The notes: a model not told the origin generated them from the letters alone. A stretch of 40,156 bases of DNA from Burkholderiales bacterium (GCA_030683105.1 JAUXMZ010000003.1:150703-190858); one strand, 5' to 3'. Shown: positions 1-8,252, numbered from the stretch's first letter. Numbers and translations: made by a program.

Positions 1-236
1 ACGCCCGGTTGCGGGAGTGGGGGCTGGGCGCGCTCCCCGCAAGCGGGTGGCTTCGCCACTAACGAGTCCGCGCGCCTCTGCCGACTTCCCGGCGCCCCCT
101 CCGGGGATTCTTTACAACACCCCCTTGAGGGGTGCTTGCTTCGCGGCGGGAAGGGATTCCCGCCCTACGGCCTAACCGGAACAAATGTCCCTTGCATGGC
201 GTTCTTTTTACCCCGTTATTCAGTGTCTTTCATTTT
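1..236. other. Non-coding, hairpin-rich stretch
   Basis: I see no convincing gene here. The stretch holds three short perfect stems: GTGGC/GCCAC at 47-59, CACCCC/GGGGTG at 118-134, and GGCGGGAA/TTCCCGCC at 145-164 with a four-base loop. It lies downstream of the minus-strand DUF1841 gene. Such closely spaced stems are typical of intergenic repeat debris rather than of a structured RNA I can name. Confidence 0.4.
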
Positions 237-270
237 AGGAGTTTGTCGAACACAAGTCCGACAAACTCCT
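237..270 (-). terminator. Perfect 12-bp hairpin at the end of the DUF1841 gene
   Basis: Arms AGGAGTTTGTCG (237-248) and CGACAAACTCCT (259-270) pair perfectly around a ten-base loop. The TAG stop codon of the DUF1841 gene (271-269) lies inside the stem, so the structure begins as translation ends. There is no clear U-tract after it, so it may be an mRNA-stabilising hairpin or a dispersed repeat rather than a true intrinsic terminator. Confidence 0.5.
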
Positions 271-697
271 AGCCGGCTTTCTTCTCCAGGCACTCCAGGT
301 AAATCTTCGGGTCCGGTGCGGTCTGAAGGCGCTGTGCCTGCCAGATCGTCTCCCCCAGGCATTCCAGTACCGCATGCTTGGCGTCATGCTCAGAGCCGGT
401 TTTTTGCAGCAGGCGCTGGTAGAGAGCGCGTATGCCAGGTGGCTGGTCGATCGACAACTGCTCCTCCACCGCCAGGTGCAGCGACAGATGCAGAAACGGA
501 TTGATATCGCCAGACTCCGGTACATAGTCGCGGTCGAGATGGCGCTCCGGCGCATCGAGCAGCGCATGGTATTCGGGATGCAGGCCGATGATCTCCAGCG
601 CGAGCTTTTCCATGCCGGAAAGCGTCTCGCCCCGGTGATGCTTGGCCCAGGTGTCGAAAAAGAAACGGCGTGTTTCGTCGCGGGAAGGGGAGAACAT
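269..697 (-). CDS. DUF1841 family protein
   Basis: A 142-residue soluble acidic protein with no signal peptide or membrane segment. It opens with MFSPSRDETRRFFFDTW and carries the conserved centre NPFLHLSLHLAVEEQLSID and a QPPGIRALYQRLL segment, followed by a region rich in H, E and C (HAVLECLGETIWQAQR). These match my memory of the DUF1841 family of proteobacterial proteins, which has no established function. The length is normal for the family. It is the third gene of the same-strand series rsxB, nth, DUF1841, an order I recall from betaproteobacteria. The gap to nth is about 100 bases and is filled by heptamer repeats. No strong ribosome-binding site is visible before the ATG. Confidence 0.85.
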   Translation of the reverse strand: MFSPSRDETRRFFFDTWAKHHRGETLSGMEKLALEIIGLHPEYHALLDAPERHLDRDYVPESGDINPFLHLSLHLAVEEQLSIDQPPGIRALYQRLLQKTGSEHDAKHAVLECLGETIWQAQRLQTAPDPKIYLECLEKKAG

Positions 698-706
698 CGG
701 TAAATA

Positions 707-748
707 GTGATTAGTGATTAGTGATTAGTGATTAGTGATTGGTGATTA
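707..748. repeat. Heptamer array, word GTGATTA (6 units)
   Basis: Six head-to-tail copies of a 7-base word, five GTGATTA and one GTGATTG, lie in the gap between nth and the DUF1841 gene. It is one of about ten arrays in the window with the same 7-base period but different words. Confidence 0.95.
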
Positions 749-777
749 GTAGAACTATAGGCTTCGCTTGGGGAAAC

Positions 778-819
778 CGGTTACGATTCGCCGTTCGCCG
801 CTTACTGCTCACTGCTCAC
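778..819. repeat. Heptamer array running into the 3' end of nth
   Basis: Read on the minus strand, six consecutive 7-base words include GTGAGCA (twice), GTAAGCG and GCGAACG. The first words encode the last residues and stop codon of Nth (VSSEQ, stop at 804-802), so the array overlaps the gene end and then continues downstream. Confidence 0.85.
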
Positions 820-1446
820 GGTCTTATCCTTGAGTTCGCACAAATCGTTGATCAGGCACGCCGGGCATTTGGGCTTGCGCGCCACGCACACATAGCGCCC
901 GTGCAGGATCAGCCAGTGATGGGCATCGTGCCGGAATTCTTCGGGCACGAACTTGAGCAGTCTGGTTTCGACTTCAGTGACGTTCCTGCCCGGGGCGAGG
1001 CCGGTGCGGTTGGAAACACGGAAGATATGCGTGTCCACCGCTATCGTCGGTTGCCCGAAGGCTGTATTCAGGATCACGTTTGCCGTTTTGCGGCCGACTC
1101 CCGGCAGTGCTTCGAGGGCCTCGCGTGTCTGCGGCACTTCCCCGTCGTGTTGCGCCAGCAGCAGCTTGCAGGTGGCGAGGATGTTTTTCGCCTTGGTGCG
1201 GTAAAGACCTATGCTTTTGATATATTGCTCAAGGCCTGCCAGGCCGAGTTTGAGCATGCCGGCCGGCGTATTCGCGCGCTGAAACAGCTTTGCCGTGGCG
1301 AGATTGACGCTCTTGTCGGTTGCTTGCGCCGACAGCACCACGGCGACCAGCAGTTCGAACGGCGAATTATATTTAAGTTCGGTGCGCGGCGCGGGATTGG
1401 CGGCGCGCAGACGCGTGAAAATTTCGTGTCGCTTGGCGTTGTTCAT
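802..1446 (-). CDS. nth: Endonuclease III
   Basis: A 214-residue base-excision repair DNA glycosylase/AP lyase that removes oxidised pyrimidines. The helix-hairpin-helix is seen as LEALPGVGRKTANVILN, with the catalytic lysine in GRKTA, followed by the catalytic aspartate in VDTHIFRVSNR. The C-terminal [4Fe-4S] cluster ligands are in CVARKPKCPACLINDLC, spaced C-x6-C-x2-C-x5-C as in the family. Length is normal. The start MNNAKRHEIF fits the family N-terminus. It lies downstream of rsxB on the same strand, an order I recall from beta- and gammaproteobacteria. The last few residues (VSSEQ) are encoded by a heptamer repeat, so the native C-terminus may have been altered slightly without touching the cluster. 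Confidence 0.95.
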   Translation of the reverse strand: MNNAKRHEIFTRLRAANPAPRTELKYNSPFELLVAVVLSAQATDKSVNLATAKLFQRANTPAGMLKLGLAGLEQYIKSIGLYRTKAKNILATCKLLLAQHDGEVPQTREALEALPGVGRKTANVILNTAFGQPTIAVDTHIFRVSNRTGLAPGRNVTEVETRLLKFVPEEFRHDAHHWLILHGRYVCVARKPKCPACLINDLCELKDKTVSSEQ

Positions 1447-1529
1447 GTGCGTGGCACGTTAACGTAAAGCTGAGAAATTGACAATGTTGCCGGAGATTTC
1501 GATAAAAAGGATGGGCGGCAATACTAAAG

Positions 1530-1557
1530 GCGTGAGGCGTGAGGCGTGAGGCGTGAG
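1530..1557. repeat. Heptamer array, word GCGTGAG (4 units)
   Basis: Four perfect tandem copies of GCGTGAG lie between rsxB and nth, both on the minus strand. It has the same 7-base period as the other arrays but a different word from the GTGATTA array less than 1 kb away. Confidence 0.95.
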
Positions 1558-1590
1558 GGGGCGCCGCTGCGTTGTAGTCTTCTTACCCGT

Positions 1591-2208
1591 TTATCGGCCG
1601 CGCTGTCGCAATCTCTCCCGGGCGCGGGCGATCGCCTTTTCTACCGTCGCGCGTTTTTTTATTTCGGCCGCGGTGTCTTTCGCTGCAGCAAGGCGCGCGG
1701 CACGTTCATCCTTCTCGCGCTGCAGACGGCGGTTGCGCGATTCGAAGCGGCGCTTTGCCAGAGCCGCTGCGTTTTTTTTCTGTACGCGTGTTGTGTTTCC
1801 CACGGTTACCGGCATGCTGATGCAGTCCACCGGGCACGGCGGGATGCACAGCTCGCAGCCGGTGCATTCGGCCGCGATCACGGTGTGCATCATTTTTGTG
1901 GCGCCGACGATGGCGTCGACCGGGCAGGCCTGTATGCACAGCGTGCAGCCTATGCAGCGCTGCTCATCGATGAGGGCAACAGCGGGAGGCTTGATTGCAC
2001 CGAACACCGGGTCGGGCGGCTCGTATGGCACGCCTAGCAGTGCCGCCAGATCTCGTATCGTGTCTTCGCCGCCGGGCGGACATTGATTGATTGCGGCACG
2101 ATGCATGGCGAGGGCTTCGGCATAAGGGCGGCAGCCGCCGTACCCGCATTGCCGGCATTGGGTCTGCGGCAGCAGTGCATCGATGGTTTCGGCGGATACA
2201 ATCGTCAT
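1591..2208 (-). CDS. rsxB: RnfB/RsxB-like ferredoxin
   Basis: A 205-residue iron-sulfur protein. An N-terminal CRQCGYGGC cluster motif followed by a cysteine in NQCPPGG is the RnfB-type four-cysteine domain. Then come two [4Fe-4S] ferredoxin motifs, [14 protein letters not shown] and [15 protein letters not shown], and a basic, coiled C-terminal tail rich in R, K, A and E. It lacks the hydrophobic N-terminal anchor of RnfB proteins in full Rnf complexes, so it looks like the stand-alone betaproteobacterial form that sits beside nth. No other rnf gene is in the window. A role in electron delivery to iron-sulfur enzymes is inference. Its ATG overlaps the stop of a small upstream ORF (ATGA), suggesting translational coupling. 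Confidence 0.85.
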   Translation of the reverse strand: MTIVSAETIDALLPQTQCRQCGYGGCRPYAEALAMHRAAINQCPPGGEDTIRDLAALLGVPYEPPDPVFGAIKPPAVALIDEQRCIGCTLCIQACPVDAIVGATKMMHTVIAAECTGCELCIPPCPVDCISMPVTVGNTTRVQKKNAAALAKRRFESRNRRLQREKDERAARLAAAKDTAAEIKKRATVEKAIARARERLRQRGR

Positions 2209-2366
2209 TGCAGCGTTTCGAAAGGGTCCATGTAATCGCGCCCTGCATCCTGGGCTGGGTCCGAATGAACGACGTGGTCGGCACCAATATGCGACGCCAC
2301 GCCTGCCAGCATAATCCCCGCCCGATCATCATGGTTTTTGATCTCTCTGGGCATTCCAATCAGCAT
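2205..2366 (-). pseudogene. N-terminal remnant of alanine dehydrogenase
   Basis: A 53-codon minus-strand ORF starting at 2366 behind a strong GGAGG ribosome-binding site. The first 18 residues, [18 protein letters not shown], resemble the N-terminus of alanine dehydrogenase (typically MxIGVPKEIKNxExRVxLTP), and a LAGV...GADHVV stretch continues the similarity to about residue 33. The remaining 20 residues (ending DPFETLQ) do not. The full family is about 370 residues, so catalytic and NAD-binding parts are absent. The stop codon overlaps the rsxB start (ATGA). It may survive as a leader peptide that brings ribosomes to rsxB. The homology call rests on a short stretch. Confidence 0.6.
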
Positions 2367-2506
2367 GGAGACCTCCGTGCGGGATCAGATAACGACATCG
2401 TTGCGGTTATCCGCCCCTTACGAGATCATGGTTTGAGCGAGATGGCATGTTTTATGCTGTGTTTGAATGATAACGGTTGAATATTGTAACAAGGTGATAA
2501 ACCCCA

Positions 2507-4024
2507 ATGCCGGTTCATGGTGCTGACATGCCGCAAGAACGCCTGGAACTTCGGATAACTGATGCAGTCGATCCCGGGCCCGACACACTCTTGAATGCCG
2601 GCAAGTCAGCGCAGGCCCCCGACGAACAGGCGCGCCTGATAGCGGTGGAGCAGGTGCGGTTGCTGTATTTAAACACGGCGACTGCCCAGGTGGTGACGTT
2701 GTTCAACGGCATGGTGCTGGCAGCGGTGCAAAGCACCGCCCTGGGCCACCGGCCGGCCCTCATCTGGATGGCGCTGATCGGCATGGTGGGGGCCGTGCGC
2801 ATAGCGATGACTCTGGCGTACAAGAAAACCAAGCTGGATGTTGCGAACGCAGTCTACTGGCGCAACCTGTTTTTCTTCGGGGCCGGCCTGGCGGGCGCCG
2901 CCTGGGGCGCCGCGGGTTTTCTGCTGTTCCCCCCTGATTCGTTCGCTCACCAGCTTTTCCTGGCGTTCGTTCTGGGGGGCATGATGGCGGGCGCGATAGG
3001 GACCATGGTGTCGTGGTTTCCGGCATTTGCGATTTTCTCGATACTGACCGCCCTGCCTGCCGTTGCCCGGTTCCTGATGCACGGGGACAGCATGCATTAT
3101 GCGATGGCGTGGATGATCCTCCTGTTCCTGGTTGCAATGCTGTTGATCGGCCATCGGGTTTACCGCACCATCACCGAGACTTTCAGATTGCGATTTGAAA
3201 ACAAGGCCTTGATCGATGATCTGACACGCGCCAAAAAACGGACCGACAGGCTTAACAATGAGCTTATGGCGGCGCAGAACGGGTTGCGCAGGTCCAACGA
3301 GGAACTGGAAAACAGGGTGGCGGAGAGAACTTCCGAACTGTCTAGAGCCAATGAAGAGCTTGAAAAATTCGCCTATGTCGCCTCCCATGATCTGCAGGAG
3401 CCATTGCGCACCGTGGCCAATTTTTCCCAGCTGTTGGAGGAGCGTTATACCGACAAGCTGGACAAGGACGGCAGGGAATTCATCGGCTATATCCATTCCG
3501 GCGCCCGCCATATGCGGACGCTGGTCGATGACCTGCTTGCCTATTCACGGCTGGGAGCGAAGGCGCTGTCGCTGTCCGAGGTTGATTGCGAAAAGGTGTT
3601 ATGCGAGGTGCTGGAGGATCTGAAAATGGCCGTGCAGGAAAGCGCGGCCGAAATCGCGCATGATCCGCTTCCCGTCCTGCGCGCGGATGCAGGCCAGATC
3701 AGGCAGCTGTTTGCCAACTTGTTGAGCAATGCAATTAAATTCCGAAGCGCCGAGCCCCTGCGCATCCATGTGGGGGCGACCAGGCAGGGTGACGACTGGA
3801 TATTTTCAGTGCGGGACAATGGCATCGGCATCAATCCAAAGTACTATACCCAGATATTCGGCATGTACGAGCGCCTGCATAGCATGAGCCAATATCCTGG
3901 AACTGGCATAGGACTTGCTCTGTGTAAGAAAATTGTGGAGGAATACCATGGAAGGATTTGGGTTGATTCAGAGGAAGGGCGGGGGTCCGCCTTTCATTTC
4001 AGCATCCCCTGCGCAGGACAATAG
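2507..4024 (+). CDS. Membrane-bound sensor histidine kinase
   Basis: A 505-residue protein. About six hydrophobic segments fill residues 55-225, followed by a coiled-coil (roughly 235-285), a HisKA domain with the phospho-acceptor His294 in ASHDLQEPLRTV, and a HATPase domain with N-box FANLLSNAIKF, G1 box DNGIGI and G2 box GTGIGLALCKKIVE. There is no PAS or periplasmic sensor domain, so the signal is probably read within or near the membrane. The DLQEPLR variant of the H-box is common in kinases that pair with single-domain receivers, as here. The ATG at 2507 has an AAGGTGAT ribosome-binding site eight bases upstream. The signal is unknown. Confidence 0.9.
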   Translation: MPVHGADMPQERLELRITDAVDPGPDTLLNAGKSAQAPDEQARLIAVEQVRLLYLNTATAQVVTLFNGMVLAAVQSTALGHRPALIWMALIGMVGAVRIAMTLAYKKTKLDVANAVYWRNLFFFGAGLAGAAWGAAGFLLFPPDSFAHQLFLAFVLGGMMAGAIGTMVSWFPAFAIFSILTALPAVARFLMHGDSMHYAMAWMILLFLVAMLLIGHRVYRTITETFRLRFENKALIDDLTRAKKRTDRLNNELMAAQNGLRRSNEELENRVAERTSELSRANEELEKFAYVASHDLQEPLRTVANFSQLLEERYTDKLDKDGREFIGYIHSGARHMRTLVDDLLAYSRLGAKALSLSEVDCEKVLCEVLEDLKMAVQESAAEIAHDPLPVLRADAGQIRQLFANLLSNAIKFRSAEPLRIHVGATRQGDDWIFSVRDNGIGINPKYYTQIFGMYERLHSMSQYPGTGIGLALCKKIVEEYHGRIWVDSEEGRGSAFHFSIPCAGQ

Positions 4025-4457
4025 CGGGCTGGGTGAGACACGAAAGCCCATAGAAATCCTTCTGGTCGAGGATAATCCCGCAGACGTGCGCATGATGCGC
4101 GAGGCTTTGTATCTGGCAGAAATTCCGCATAACCTGTCGGTCGCCATGGATGGCGAGGAAGCCCTGAGGTTCCTGCACCGGCAGGGCGAATTTTCCAGGG
4201 CGCCGCGTCCCGATATCGTGCTTCTGGATATAAAACTGCCAAAAATCAGCGGGCATTCCGTCCTGGCCGCCATGCGGATCGACCCGGACCTGAGTTCCAT
4301 GCCGGTCATGATGCTGACCAGTTCTTCCGCGAAACGGGACCGGGAATTGAGCGAAAGCCTGCAGGCGACGCATTTCGTGACCAAGCCGCTGGGACTGCGG
4401 GTACTGGCCGGTGAAATCAAGATCATCGAGGGCCTGGTCAGGCAAAACAGAAGATAA
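3948..4457 (+). CDS. Single-domain response regulator (Rcp1-like)
   Basis: A CheY-like receiver of about 169 residues with no output domain. It shows ILLVEDNPADVRMMREAL (acidic pocket), the phospho-acceptor Asp94 in VLLDIKLPK, the conserved threonine in MLTSSS and the lysine in FVTKPLG. The NPAD form of the pocket is typical of Rcp1-type partners of phytochrome-like and related kinases. I place the start at the ATG at 3948, preceded by GGAGGA at good spacing, because no ATG, GTG or TTG occurs between the kinase stop and the receiver core. The reading frame therefore overlaps the kinase by 77 bases, giving a low-complexity N-terminal tail of about 35 residues. Output must be through protein contact. 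Confidence 0.85.
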   Translation: MEGFGLIQRKGGGPPFISASPAQDNSGLGETRKPIEILLVEDNPADVRMMREALYLAEIPHNLSVAMDGEEALRFLHRQGEFSRAPRPDIVLLDIKLPKISGHSVLAAMRIDPDLSSMPVMMLTSSSAKRDRELSESLQATHFVTKPLGLRVLAGEIKIIEGLVRQNRR

Positions 4458-4592
4458 TTGCCGTCTGCTGTAATCTGGATTCGCACGCGTGCCCTGGCCA
4501 GGGTGTTGCGTCAGCTTTTCGTCTCTATAGTGTGATTTTCGTCACGATTTTATCAATTGCGGGGCTGTTCAGACCGGGTTCAAGGTTCAAAG

Positions 4593-5624
4593 TTACCCAC
4601 TTCCCTTTTCTCCGCACAACGTATCCACGCACTCGGCAACGAGCTGAGGGCCCCGGTAGACGAGCCCGGTATAGAGCTGGACCAGGCTCGCGCCGGCGCT
4701 GATTTTTTGTGCGGCATCGGCGCCGCCCATGATGCCGCCGACCCCGATGATGGGCACGCGGCCGTCCAGCGCGCGGTGGAGTTGCGCGACGATTTCGGTG
4801 GAACGCCGGGTCAGCGGCGCACCGCTCAGTCCGCCGCCCTCGGCGCCATGCGCTATCCCGATGACGCCGTCGCGCGCCACCGTGGTGTTGGTCGCGATCA
4901 CGGCATCGATGGCGTGGCTGCAGAGCAGTTCGGCGATGGCGTTGACCTGCGTGCCATCGAGATCGGGCGCGATCTTGAGCGCGATCGGCACGTACCGCCC
5001 GTGTTGGCCGGCCAGCTTGTGCTGTTCCGCTTTGAGCGCGCCCAGCAGTTTTTCGAGCTCCGCGGCATCCTGCAGTTGGCGCAGGTTCTTGGTGTTGGGC
5101 GATGAAATATTGACCGTGACATAGCTGGCCAGCGCATAGACCTTGCGCAGGCAGTGCAGATAATCGTCAGCTGCGTGTTCCAGCGGCGTATCGAAGTTTT
5201 TTCCGATATTGATCCCGAGCACGCCGCGATAGGCGCTGCGCCGCACGTTGTCGACGAGTTTGTCGACGCCGTCGTTGTTGAACCCCATGCGGTTGATCAC
5301 CGCCTGGGCGCCGGGGAGCCGGAACATGCGCGGGCGCGGGTTGCCGGGTTGGGCGCGCGGGGTGACGGTGCCGATCTCGAGGAAACCGAATCCCAGCGTA
5401 GCGAGCGCGTCTATGTATGCGCCGTTCTTGTCGAGGCCGGCGGCAAGCCCGACGGGGTTGGGAAAGCGGATGCCCATGATCTCGCGCGCGCATTCGGTGC
5501 GCAGTGACGGTGGCGGGGCGGCGAGACCGATGCGCTGCAGAACCTTCAGCGAAGTCAGTGTCAGGTGATGCGCAGTTTCGGCATTCAGCGCAAACAGCAG
5601 CGGTCGCAGCAGCGGATAAGACAT
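4593..5624 (-). CDS. pyrD: Dihydroorotate dehydrogenase (quinone)
   Basis: A 343-residue class 2 flavoenzyme of pyrimidine synthesis that oxidises dihydroorotate to orotate and passes electrons to quinone at the membrane. The N-terminal helix typical of class 2 ([23 protein letters not shown]) is present, as are [13 protein letters not shown], the catalytic serine in [11 protein letters not shown], the FMN-binding IATNTT and the phosphate-binding GVGGI region. The length matches the family. It is the last gene of aat-bpt-pyrD on the minus strand, with 84 bases between bpt and pyrD. Its 3' end faces the convergent kinase/receiver pair. Confidence 0.96.
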   Translation of the reverse strand: MSYPLLRPLLFALNAETAHHLTLTSLKVLQRIGLAAPPPSLRTECAREIMGIRFPNPVGLAAGLDKNGAYIDALATLGFGFLEIGTVTPRAQPGNPRPRMFRLPGAQAVINRMGFNNDGVDKLVDNVRRSAYRGVLGINIGKNFDTPLEHAADDYLHCLRKVYALASYVTVNISSPNTKNLRQLQDAAELEKLLGALKAEQHKLAGQHGRYVPIALKIAPDLDGTQVNAIAELLCSHAIDAVIATNTTVARDGVIGIAHGAEGGGLSGAPLTRRSTEIVAQLHRALDGRVPIIGVGGIMGGADAAQKISAGASLVQLYTGLVYRGPQLVAECVDTLCGEKGSG

Positions 5625-5708
5625 GGTGTTATTTTAACCGCTGCCGGCCCGGTTATCCGGAAATTGCGCGCGTGCGTTCATCGGCGGCTAATGATCTTGT
5701 GACTTTGG

Positions 5709-6434
5709 TCAAGGCTCGATCGCGTGCCAGCGGTTGTTGGTCAGGCCCTCCATGGGCTGAAACTGGATCTTGTAGGACATTTTCTGGCTTTGCCTGATCC
5801 AGTAGCCCAGGTAAAGATAAGGCAGGCCGAGGCTGCGGCAAAGCTCGATCTGCCACATGATGTTGAAGGTGCCGAAACTCGCGCCGGGAATTTCAGGGTC
5901 ATAAAAAGTATAAACCGATGACAGCCCGTCCTGCAGTTCATCGACTATGCTGACCACGCGCAATGTTCCCTGGTCCCGGAACTCGATCAGTCGCGTATCG
6001 ACATTGCTTTGCAGCAGGAAATGGCGGTACTGCTCGCGGCTGTCCTGGTCCATGCCGCCGCCGCTGTGACGATGCGCCTGATAGCGCAGGTACAACGCAT
6101 AATGCTCGGGGTGGTACTTGAGGTCAAGCATCGTTGTCGTCAGCGTCGCATGTTTTTTCCAGGTCCGGCGCTGGACGCGGTTGGGCTGGTAATCCGCGGC
6201 CAGGATGCGTGCCGGCACGCAGGCGCGGCATTGATCGCAATACGGCCGGTAGGTGAATGCGCCGCTGCGGCGGAACCCGGCGCGCACCAGCTCGCTGTAT
6301 ACCGATCCATCGATCAGGTGACTGGGGGTGGCGACCTGCGAACGCGCCATCCGATCCGGCAGATAGCTGCACGGATAGGGAGCGGTGGCATAAAACTGCA
6401 GCACCGAAAGCGGAAACTCATTCAAATAAGTCAT
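5709..6434 (-). CDS. bpt: Aspartate/glutamate leucyltransferase (Bpt)
   Basis: A 241-residue cytosolic enzyme that adds leucine from Leu-tRNA to proteins with N-terminal Asp or Glu, marking them for ClpS/ClpAP degradation. It has the ATE-family cysteine motifs YPCSYLPDR near the N-terminus and [12 protein letters not shown], the RRTWKKH segment, and the C-terminal [17 protein letters not shown] signature. The length matches bacterial Bpt. Its start overlaps the 3' end of aat by 17 bases, so the two N-end-rule transferases are probably translated together. Confidence 0.95.
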   Translation of the reverse strand: MTYLNEFPLSVLQFYATAPYPCSYLPDRMARSQVATPSHLIDGSVYSELVRAGFRRSGAFTYRPYCDQCRACVPARILAADYQPNRVQRRTWKKHATLTTTMLDLKYHPEHYALYLRYQAHRHSGGGMDQDSREQYRHFLLQSNVDTRLIEFRDQGTLRVVSIVDELQDGLSSVYTFYDPEIPGASFGTFNIMWQIELCRSLGLPYLYLGYWIRQSQKMSYKIQFQPMEGLTNNRWHAIEP

Positions 6435-7116
6435 TGTCGAAGCGCCATTCGCTGACCGGTGCCGGATAGTTTACCAATTCCTGAAGCCTGCGCATAAATT
6501 CACTGCGCGGAATTTCGCGCGCGCCGAATGCCTCGAGATGCGGCGTTTTCATCTGGCAGTCGATCATGCCGTAGCCCCAGCGCTCGAGCTGCCGTACCAA
6601 GTGCGCGAATGCGAGCTTCGAGGCGTCGGTTGCGCGCGTGAACATCGATTCGCCGTAGAACATGCGCCCGATCGCGATGCCATAAAGGCCGCCGGCGAGT
6701 TCGCCGTCTATCCAGGTTTCCACCGAATGTGCGAGCCCCCGGGTGTGCAGCGCACAGTACGCGGCGATCATGTCCGTGGTAATCCAGGTGCCCGCCTGCC
6801 CATAGCGCGGTTCGGCACAGGCCTGCATGACCTGCTCGAAGCTGCTGTCGGTGCGGATTGCATAATCGCGCCGGCGCAGGCGTTTTTTCAGGGAACGGGT
6901 CAGGCGCAATTTGGCGGGAAACAGCACCATGCGCGGGTCCGGCGACCACCACAACAGCGGCTGATCGTCGGAGTACCAGGGGAAAATGCCGTGGCGGTAG
7001 GCGTCGGTCAGGCGCGCGGGCGACAGATCGGCGCCGGCGGCGAGCAGGCCGTTGGGTTCGGCGAGCGCCGCTTGGACAGGTGGAAAAGGATCGTGGGCAT
7101 CGAGCCAGGGAATCAT
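6418..7116 (-). CDS. aat: Leucyl/phenylalanyl-tRNA-protein transferase
   Basis: A 232-residue enzyme that adds Leu or Phe to proteins with N-terminal Lys or Arg. Visible signatures are [44 protein letters not shown]-like GQAGTWIT, and [18 protein letters not shown], all typical of Aat. The reading frame is open further upstream to 7158, but I use the ATG at 7116 because [14 protein letters not shown] is where the family normally begins; the ribosome-binding site there is weak. It overlaps bpt at its 3' end. Confidence 0.95.
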   Translation of the reverse strand: MIPWLDAHDPFPPVQAALAEPNGLLAAGADLSPARLTDAYRHGIFPWYSDDQPLLWWSPDPRMVLFPAKLRLTRSLKKRLRRRDYAIRTDSSFEQVMQACAEPRYGQAGTWITTDMIAAYCALHTRGLAHSVETWIDGELAGGLYGIAIGRMFYGESMFTRATDASKLAFAHLVRQLERWGYGMIDCQMKTPHLEAFGAREIPRSEFMRRLQELVNYPAPVSEWRFDNDLFE

Positions 7117-7345
7117 ATGGCCTATTGTACAGGTGCACTGCTGGTAAAGCGGAGACACAGAGGATTCACTTCAATATCTTCTTTTCAATACCCGCTTGAC
7201 GGGTGCGCTTGACGGGTACACGAAGGAAAAACGAAGAAATACCAATCACTAATCACTAATCACGAGCTTCTAATCACCCAATCACTTAATCACCAAGGTA
7301 TGGCCCCGATTCGCCATTTACGATTCACGGGCGCGGTGGAATGGA
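7117..7345. other. Gene-free stretch with repeat debris upstream of aat
   Basis: No gene is seen. The stretch must hold the aat promoter on the minus strand. It contains a CACAGAGG-type fragment near 7157 related to the CACAGAGAA repeats further right, two copies of GCTTGACGGGT near 7194-7217, and a heptamer-type array (7244-7330). It marks the left edge of the accessory island. Confidence 0.5.
7244..7330. repeat. Heptamer array, word AATCACT and variants
   Basis: Words AATCACT, AATCACG and AATCACC follow each other at 7-base steps (with two 8-base steps), then CGATTCG/CCATTTA/CGATTCA words to 7330. AATCACT is the reverse complement of AGTGATT, so it belongs to the same word family as the array at 707-748, in the opposite orientation. 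Confidence 0.8.
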
Positions 7346-7492
7346 TGCATTCTGTCAGCCGGGGAAGACGGTGAAGCGTTCAAGGAAAAGGTGAACCGGC
7401 TCACGGCTACGCTGCGCGAGCAGATGGCCGAGGCCTGCAGGCTCGATACCGTTATCGAGACTAACCTGAAGGAGTTGGGGTATGTCAGATAA
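7346..7492 (+). pseudogene. C-terminal remnant of type I methylase HsdM
   Basis: An open stretch without a start codon of its own encodes about 48 residues ending in [17 protein letters not shown] and [11 protein letters not shown]. This resembles the extreme C-terminus of HsdM proteins (LTAxLxEQ...ARLExxIRxNLxGLGY). All methyltransferase motifs are missing, so only the tail survives. It overlaps the start of the ORF6N gene by 11 bases, which suggests that gene was originally coupled to an hsdM operon. Confidence 0.6.
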
Positions 7493-8009
7493 GAAGGCCG
7501 TCATCCCGGTAGAGCGCATCGAGACGCGCATTTTTCTCGTCCGGGGAGAGAAGGTCATGCTCAGCACGCACTTGGCGGAGCTGTACGATGTGGAGCCGCG
7601 CGCCCTCATCCAGGCGGTGAAGCGGAACATCGAACGCTTCCCGCAGGATTTCATGTTCCAGTTGAGCGCCGGGGAGTTTGCCAACTTGAAATCACAAATT
7701 GTGATTTCAAGTTGGGGCGGCGCCCGCCGCGCTGCGCCCTACGCCTTCACCGAGCAGGGCGTTTCCATGCTATCCAGCGTGCTGCGCAGCAAGCGCGCCG
7801 TCATGGTCAACGTGGAAATCATGCGCGCCTTCGTGCGGCTGCGGCAGATGCTCGCCTCGAACGTGGCGCTTGCCCGCAAGCTTGCCGCCCTCGAGAAAAA
7901 ATACGACGCGCAGTTCAAGGTGGTGTTTGACGCCATCCGCGAACTCATGGCGCCGCCCGATCCGAAGAAAAAGCGGCCCATCGGTTTTGCGCAGTGGGAG
8001 GGGAAATGA
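7482..8009 (+). CDS. ORF6N domain protein
   Basis: A 175-residue protein with an N-terminal ORF6N (KilA-N-like) DNA-binding domain: [36 protein letters not shown] and [26 protein letters not shown] helix and a [14 protein letters not shown] segment follow, then a C-terminal coiled coil. Such proteins occur in phages and inside type I restriction-modification operons, where their role is unclear. The preceding HsdM tail supports the second context. The ATG at 7482 lies in the end of that tail, with GGAG seven to ten bases upstream. The frame looks intact and the base use resembles the neighbours. Confidence 0.85.
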   Translation: MSDKKAVIPVERIETRIFLVRGEKVMLSTHLAELYDVEPRALIQAVKRNIERFPQDFMFQLSAGEFANLKSQIVISSWGGARRAAPYAFTEQGVSMLSSVLRSKRAVMVNVEIMRAFVRLRQMLASNVALARKLAALEKKYDAQFKVVFDAIRELMAPPDPKKKRPIGFAQWEGK

Positions 8010-8034
8010 AGATACCGCTGCACGCAACGGCCCA

Positions 8035-8133
8035 CACCCGCTGACCGCTCACGCCTTACCAATCACCTAATCACCAAGCAACGGTTCACCGCTGCCGCTC
8101 ACGCCTCTCGTCTCTCGTCCGGTGTCTCTCCTC
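8035..8133. repeat. Heptamer array with mixed TCACxxx/TCTCxxx words
   Basis: About fourteen successive words, nearly all 7 bases long, with the core TCAC, TTAC or TCTC: examples are TGACCGC, TCACGCC, TTACCAA and TCTCGTC. Three steps are 6 or 8 bases. The reverse complement is the GTGAxxx/GAGAxxx type found at other loci. It fills the gap between the ORF6N gene and the toxin-antitoxin promoter. Confidence 0.8.
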
Positions 8134-8195
8134 GCTCCTTCTTCATCCCTCATTAAATGAAATGTATCCTTTAGGGCCCTCCGCCGGCCACCCGC

Positions 8196-8223
8196 TTGAC
8201 AACGCGGACGATCCGGGTATGAT
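8196..8223 (+). promoter_or_regulatory. Sigma-70 promoter of the antitoxin/PIN operon
   Basis: TTGACA at 8196-8201 and TATGAT at 8218-8223 are separated by 16 bases, close to the sigma-70 optimum, and lie 30 bases before the antitoxin start codon. The -10 element is inside a palindrome (8216-8234). Confidence 0.75.
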
Positions 8224-8234
8224 TTATTCATACC
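8216..8234. promoter_or_regulatory. Probable autoregulatory operator
   Basis: A perfect inverted repeat, GGTATGA-TTTAT-TCATACC, overlaps the -10 element. Ribbon-helix-helix antitoxins commonly repress their own operon by binding such palindromes, so this is the likely binding site of the downstream antitoxin, alone or with its toxin. Confidence 0.7.
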
Positions 8235-8252
8235 AACACTCCATTCACTGCC

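Noticed and set aside
4532-4547. A CRP-like TGTGA-N6-TCACG site
   Set aside because: It lies between two convergent gene ends, so there is no promoter for it to control; a chance match or part of a weak hairpin is more likely.
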